Shown: one piece after another, positions 62,895 through 64,000 of the stretch
How the letters are laid out: each line of letters opens with the position of its first letter
Numbering within the stretch: position 1 is the stretch's first letter
Assembly (NCBI RefSeq): GCF_001718795.1
Contig: NZ_CP013435.1
Span: 3,162,001 to 3,226,000, forward strand
Direction: 5' to 3'
DNA from: Burkholderia latens
Lineage (GTDB): Bacteria > Pseudomonadota > Gammaproteobacteria > Burkholderiales > Burkholderiaceae
Length of the DNA stretch: 64,000 nucleotides
Notes under the pieces: generated by a model
Told to the model about the DNA's origin: nothing
Seen by the model: the letters and a program-made list of their open reading frames with translations, nothing else
The model's database searches: none
Program-made: the position numbers and the translations under genes

Positions 62895-63194
62895 CCGGAC
62901 GGAAGCCGCCGCGCCCGCGCGGGTGCGGCGGCTTGTATCGGACGCATACGACGTCTGCGCGCAGAACGAAAGGAACGGGAAAGACTTGCGAAAGGCATTC
63001 GTCTTGTTTGCGCGAACGACGCGGTTTCCCGCCGGTTTCCTGCAGCCTTTTAATGGTTCGGATAGCGAAAAACGCCGCGAGGTTGCCTATACTCGAATTG
63101 TCCGCTCCCGCTCGCAAACGGGTCGGCACGATACTAGAAATGCCCGGCATGGGGCTGGAGCACGCGCGTGCGCCGGCCGACTACGGAGACACGC
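62895..63194. other. Intergenic region before the 61-aa membrane protein
   Basis: A 300-bp gap without a gene. It has a hairpin-prone GC stretch just after the transporter stop (GCCGCCGCGCCCGCGCGGGT) and an AT-richer segment at 63040-63110 that may hold the promoter of the small gene. Confidence 0.3.
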
Positions 63195-63380
63195 ATGACG
63201 ACCTACTTCACGATCGGCGATTTCATCCTGTTGATTCCGATGGCGCTTGCCGGAGCGCTATTCCTCGGCGCGGTGCCGTGCGCAACCCAGTTCCGTCACA
63301 ACCTGCTGCGCGTGCTCGGTGTCATTCTTGGCGTCGGTGTCGCGGTGCTGCTGGTAGAAGGGCTGCCCGCGCTGATCTAG
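63195..63380 (+). CDS. Small hypothetical membrane protein
   Basis: The 61-aa product starts MTTYFTIGDFILLIPMALAG behind GGAGA. It has two hydrophobic segments (about residues 8-28 and 38-58) separated by CATQFRHNLLR, suggesting a hairpin in the inner membrane. I recognise no family. It is isolated, between the transporter gene and the convergent aldo/keto reductase. Chromosome-like codon use supports it as a real gene. Confidence 0.65.
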   Translation: MTTYFTIGDFILLIPMALAGALFLGAVPCATQFRHNLLRVLGVILGVGVAVLLVEGLPALI

Positions 63381-63509
63381 CGCAGCGCCGACGCGTGCCG
63401 GCGGGTGTCCGCCACGTCGCTGCACCGCAGCGGCGTGACGGTTCGCATGCACGCATCGCGATACGGCATCCGATGGTTCGCATGCCGTATCGACCGTCAT
63501 GGCTGCCGA

Positions 63510-64000
63510 TCAGATCGCCTGATCGGTGGACGGCTTTTCCCACAGATTGATGCCGCCTTCGGTCGCGTAGCGATCGATCTCCGCGACTTCGTCCGCCGAG
63601 AATTCGAGGTTTTTCAGCGCGCCGACGTTTTCGCGCACCTGCTCCGCGCGACTTGCGCCGATGAGTGCGGAGGTCACACGGCCACCGCGCAGCACCCACG
63701 CGAGCGCCATTTGCGCGAGGCTCTGCCCGCGCCGCTCGGCGATACCGTTGAGCTTGCGAACGTGCTCGAGGTTGTCCGCGCTCAGGTGATCCTGTTTCAG
63801 CGAGCCGCCGCCCGGCTTGTTCACGCGAGCGTCGGCCGGCACGCCGTTCAGGTATTTCGACGTCAGCAGCCCCTGCGCGAGCGGCGTGAATGCGATGCTG
63901 CCGGTGCCGATCTCGTCGAGCGTATCGAGCAACTCGTGCTCGATCCAGCGGTTCAGCATGTTGTACGACGGCTGGTGAATCAGCAGCGGCACCTTGTATT
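63510..64000 (-). CDS. Aldo/keto reductase (C-terminal part, YghZ-like)
   Basis: The gene enters from the right edge; only its last 163 codons are visible. The sequence PLLIHQPSYNMLNRWIEHEL, then STGSIAFTPLAQGLLTSKYL-like text (here GTGSIAFTPLAQGLLTSKYL), and the NADPH-binding end VTSALIGASRAEQVRENVGA are typical of aldo/keto reductases of the L-glyceraldehyde 3-phosphate reductase/potassium-channel beta type. The catalytic tetrad lies in the missing part. The C-terminus ends NLWEKPSTDQAI. Likely an NADPH-dependent aldehyde reductase; the exact substrate is uncertain. Confidence 0.9.
   Translation of the reverse strand, partial: YKVPLLIHQPSYNMLNRWIEHELLDTLDEIGTGSIAFTPLAQGLLTSKYLNGVPADARVNKPGGGSLKQDHLSADNLEHVRKLNGIAERRGQSLAQMALAWVLRGGRVTSALIGASRAEQVRENVGALKNLEFSADEVAEIDRYATEGGINLWEKPSTDQAI

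Overview
The window is chromosomal DNA of a high-GC beta-proteobacterium, almost certainly a Burkholderia and most likely of the B. cepacia complex. I infer this from the very GC-rich codon use, the split flagellar clusters (flgBCD opposite flgA-flgMN; fliE-fliSTK opposite fliFGHIJK) and the neighbouring metabolic genes. No rRNA, tRNA or CRISPR array was recognised.

Layout: (1) 1-3.7 kb, flagellar rod and chaperone genes flgD(partial)-flgC-flgB (minus), flgA and flgM-flgN (plus), with a sigma-28 promoter before flgM. (2) 3.8-13.3 kb, housekeeping genes: an Xaa-Pro aminopeptidase next to an XRE/cupin regulator, cca, a GST, an NDUFA9-like protein, a soluble lytic transglycosylase, 5-formyl-THF cyclo-ligase and a winged-helix regulator. 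(3) 13.4-16 kb, the 5-oxoprolinase operon pxpBCA with a symmetric operator candidate. (4) About 16-25.3 kb, a lower-GC genomic island.

The island is the notable part. It carries a compact six-gene operon: a 68-aa two-helix membrane protein, a 97-aa Gly/Ala-rich peptide with a double-glycine-type leader, a 37-aa single-helix peptide, a HlyD-family adaptor, an ABC exporter with an intact C39 leader-peptidase domain, and a TolC-like outer-membrane channel. This is the architecture of a class II microcin with its own type I secretion system. An IS2-group IS3-family element with a 5-bp target duplication has cut the channel gene; removing it in silico restores an uninterrupted 478-codon frame. A LuxR-type regulator with a degenerate receiver acidic pocket follows.

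(5) 25.4-32.2 kb, a dipeptide/oligopeptide ABC importer operon (dppABCDF-type) with a TraB/GumN-like gene at its 3' end. (6) 32.5-45.5 kb, an MHS transporter, a HiPIP, an L-2-hydroxyglutarate oxidase-like protein, an AAA+ ATPase, a nitroreductase pseudogene, an exported protein, an EEP-family hydrolase, ferredoxin-NADP reductase, a NarL-type two-component system, an APC permease, an XdhC-family protein and a PepSY protein behind a Fur-box-like site. (7) 45.7-56 kb, the second flagellar block: flhB-like, fliK-like, fliT, fliS and fliE on minus, with a sigma-28 promoter before fliS; fliF-G-H-I-J-K on plus, building the MS ring, rotor, export ATPase and hook-length control. (8) 56-64 kb, a GMC oxidoreductase, coniferyl aldehyde dehydrogenase, SrkA-like kinase, an EamA transporter, small hypothetical genes and the start-truncated end of an aldo/keto reductase.
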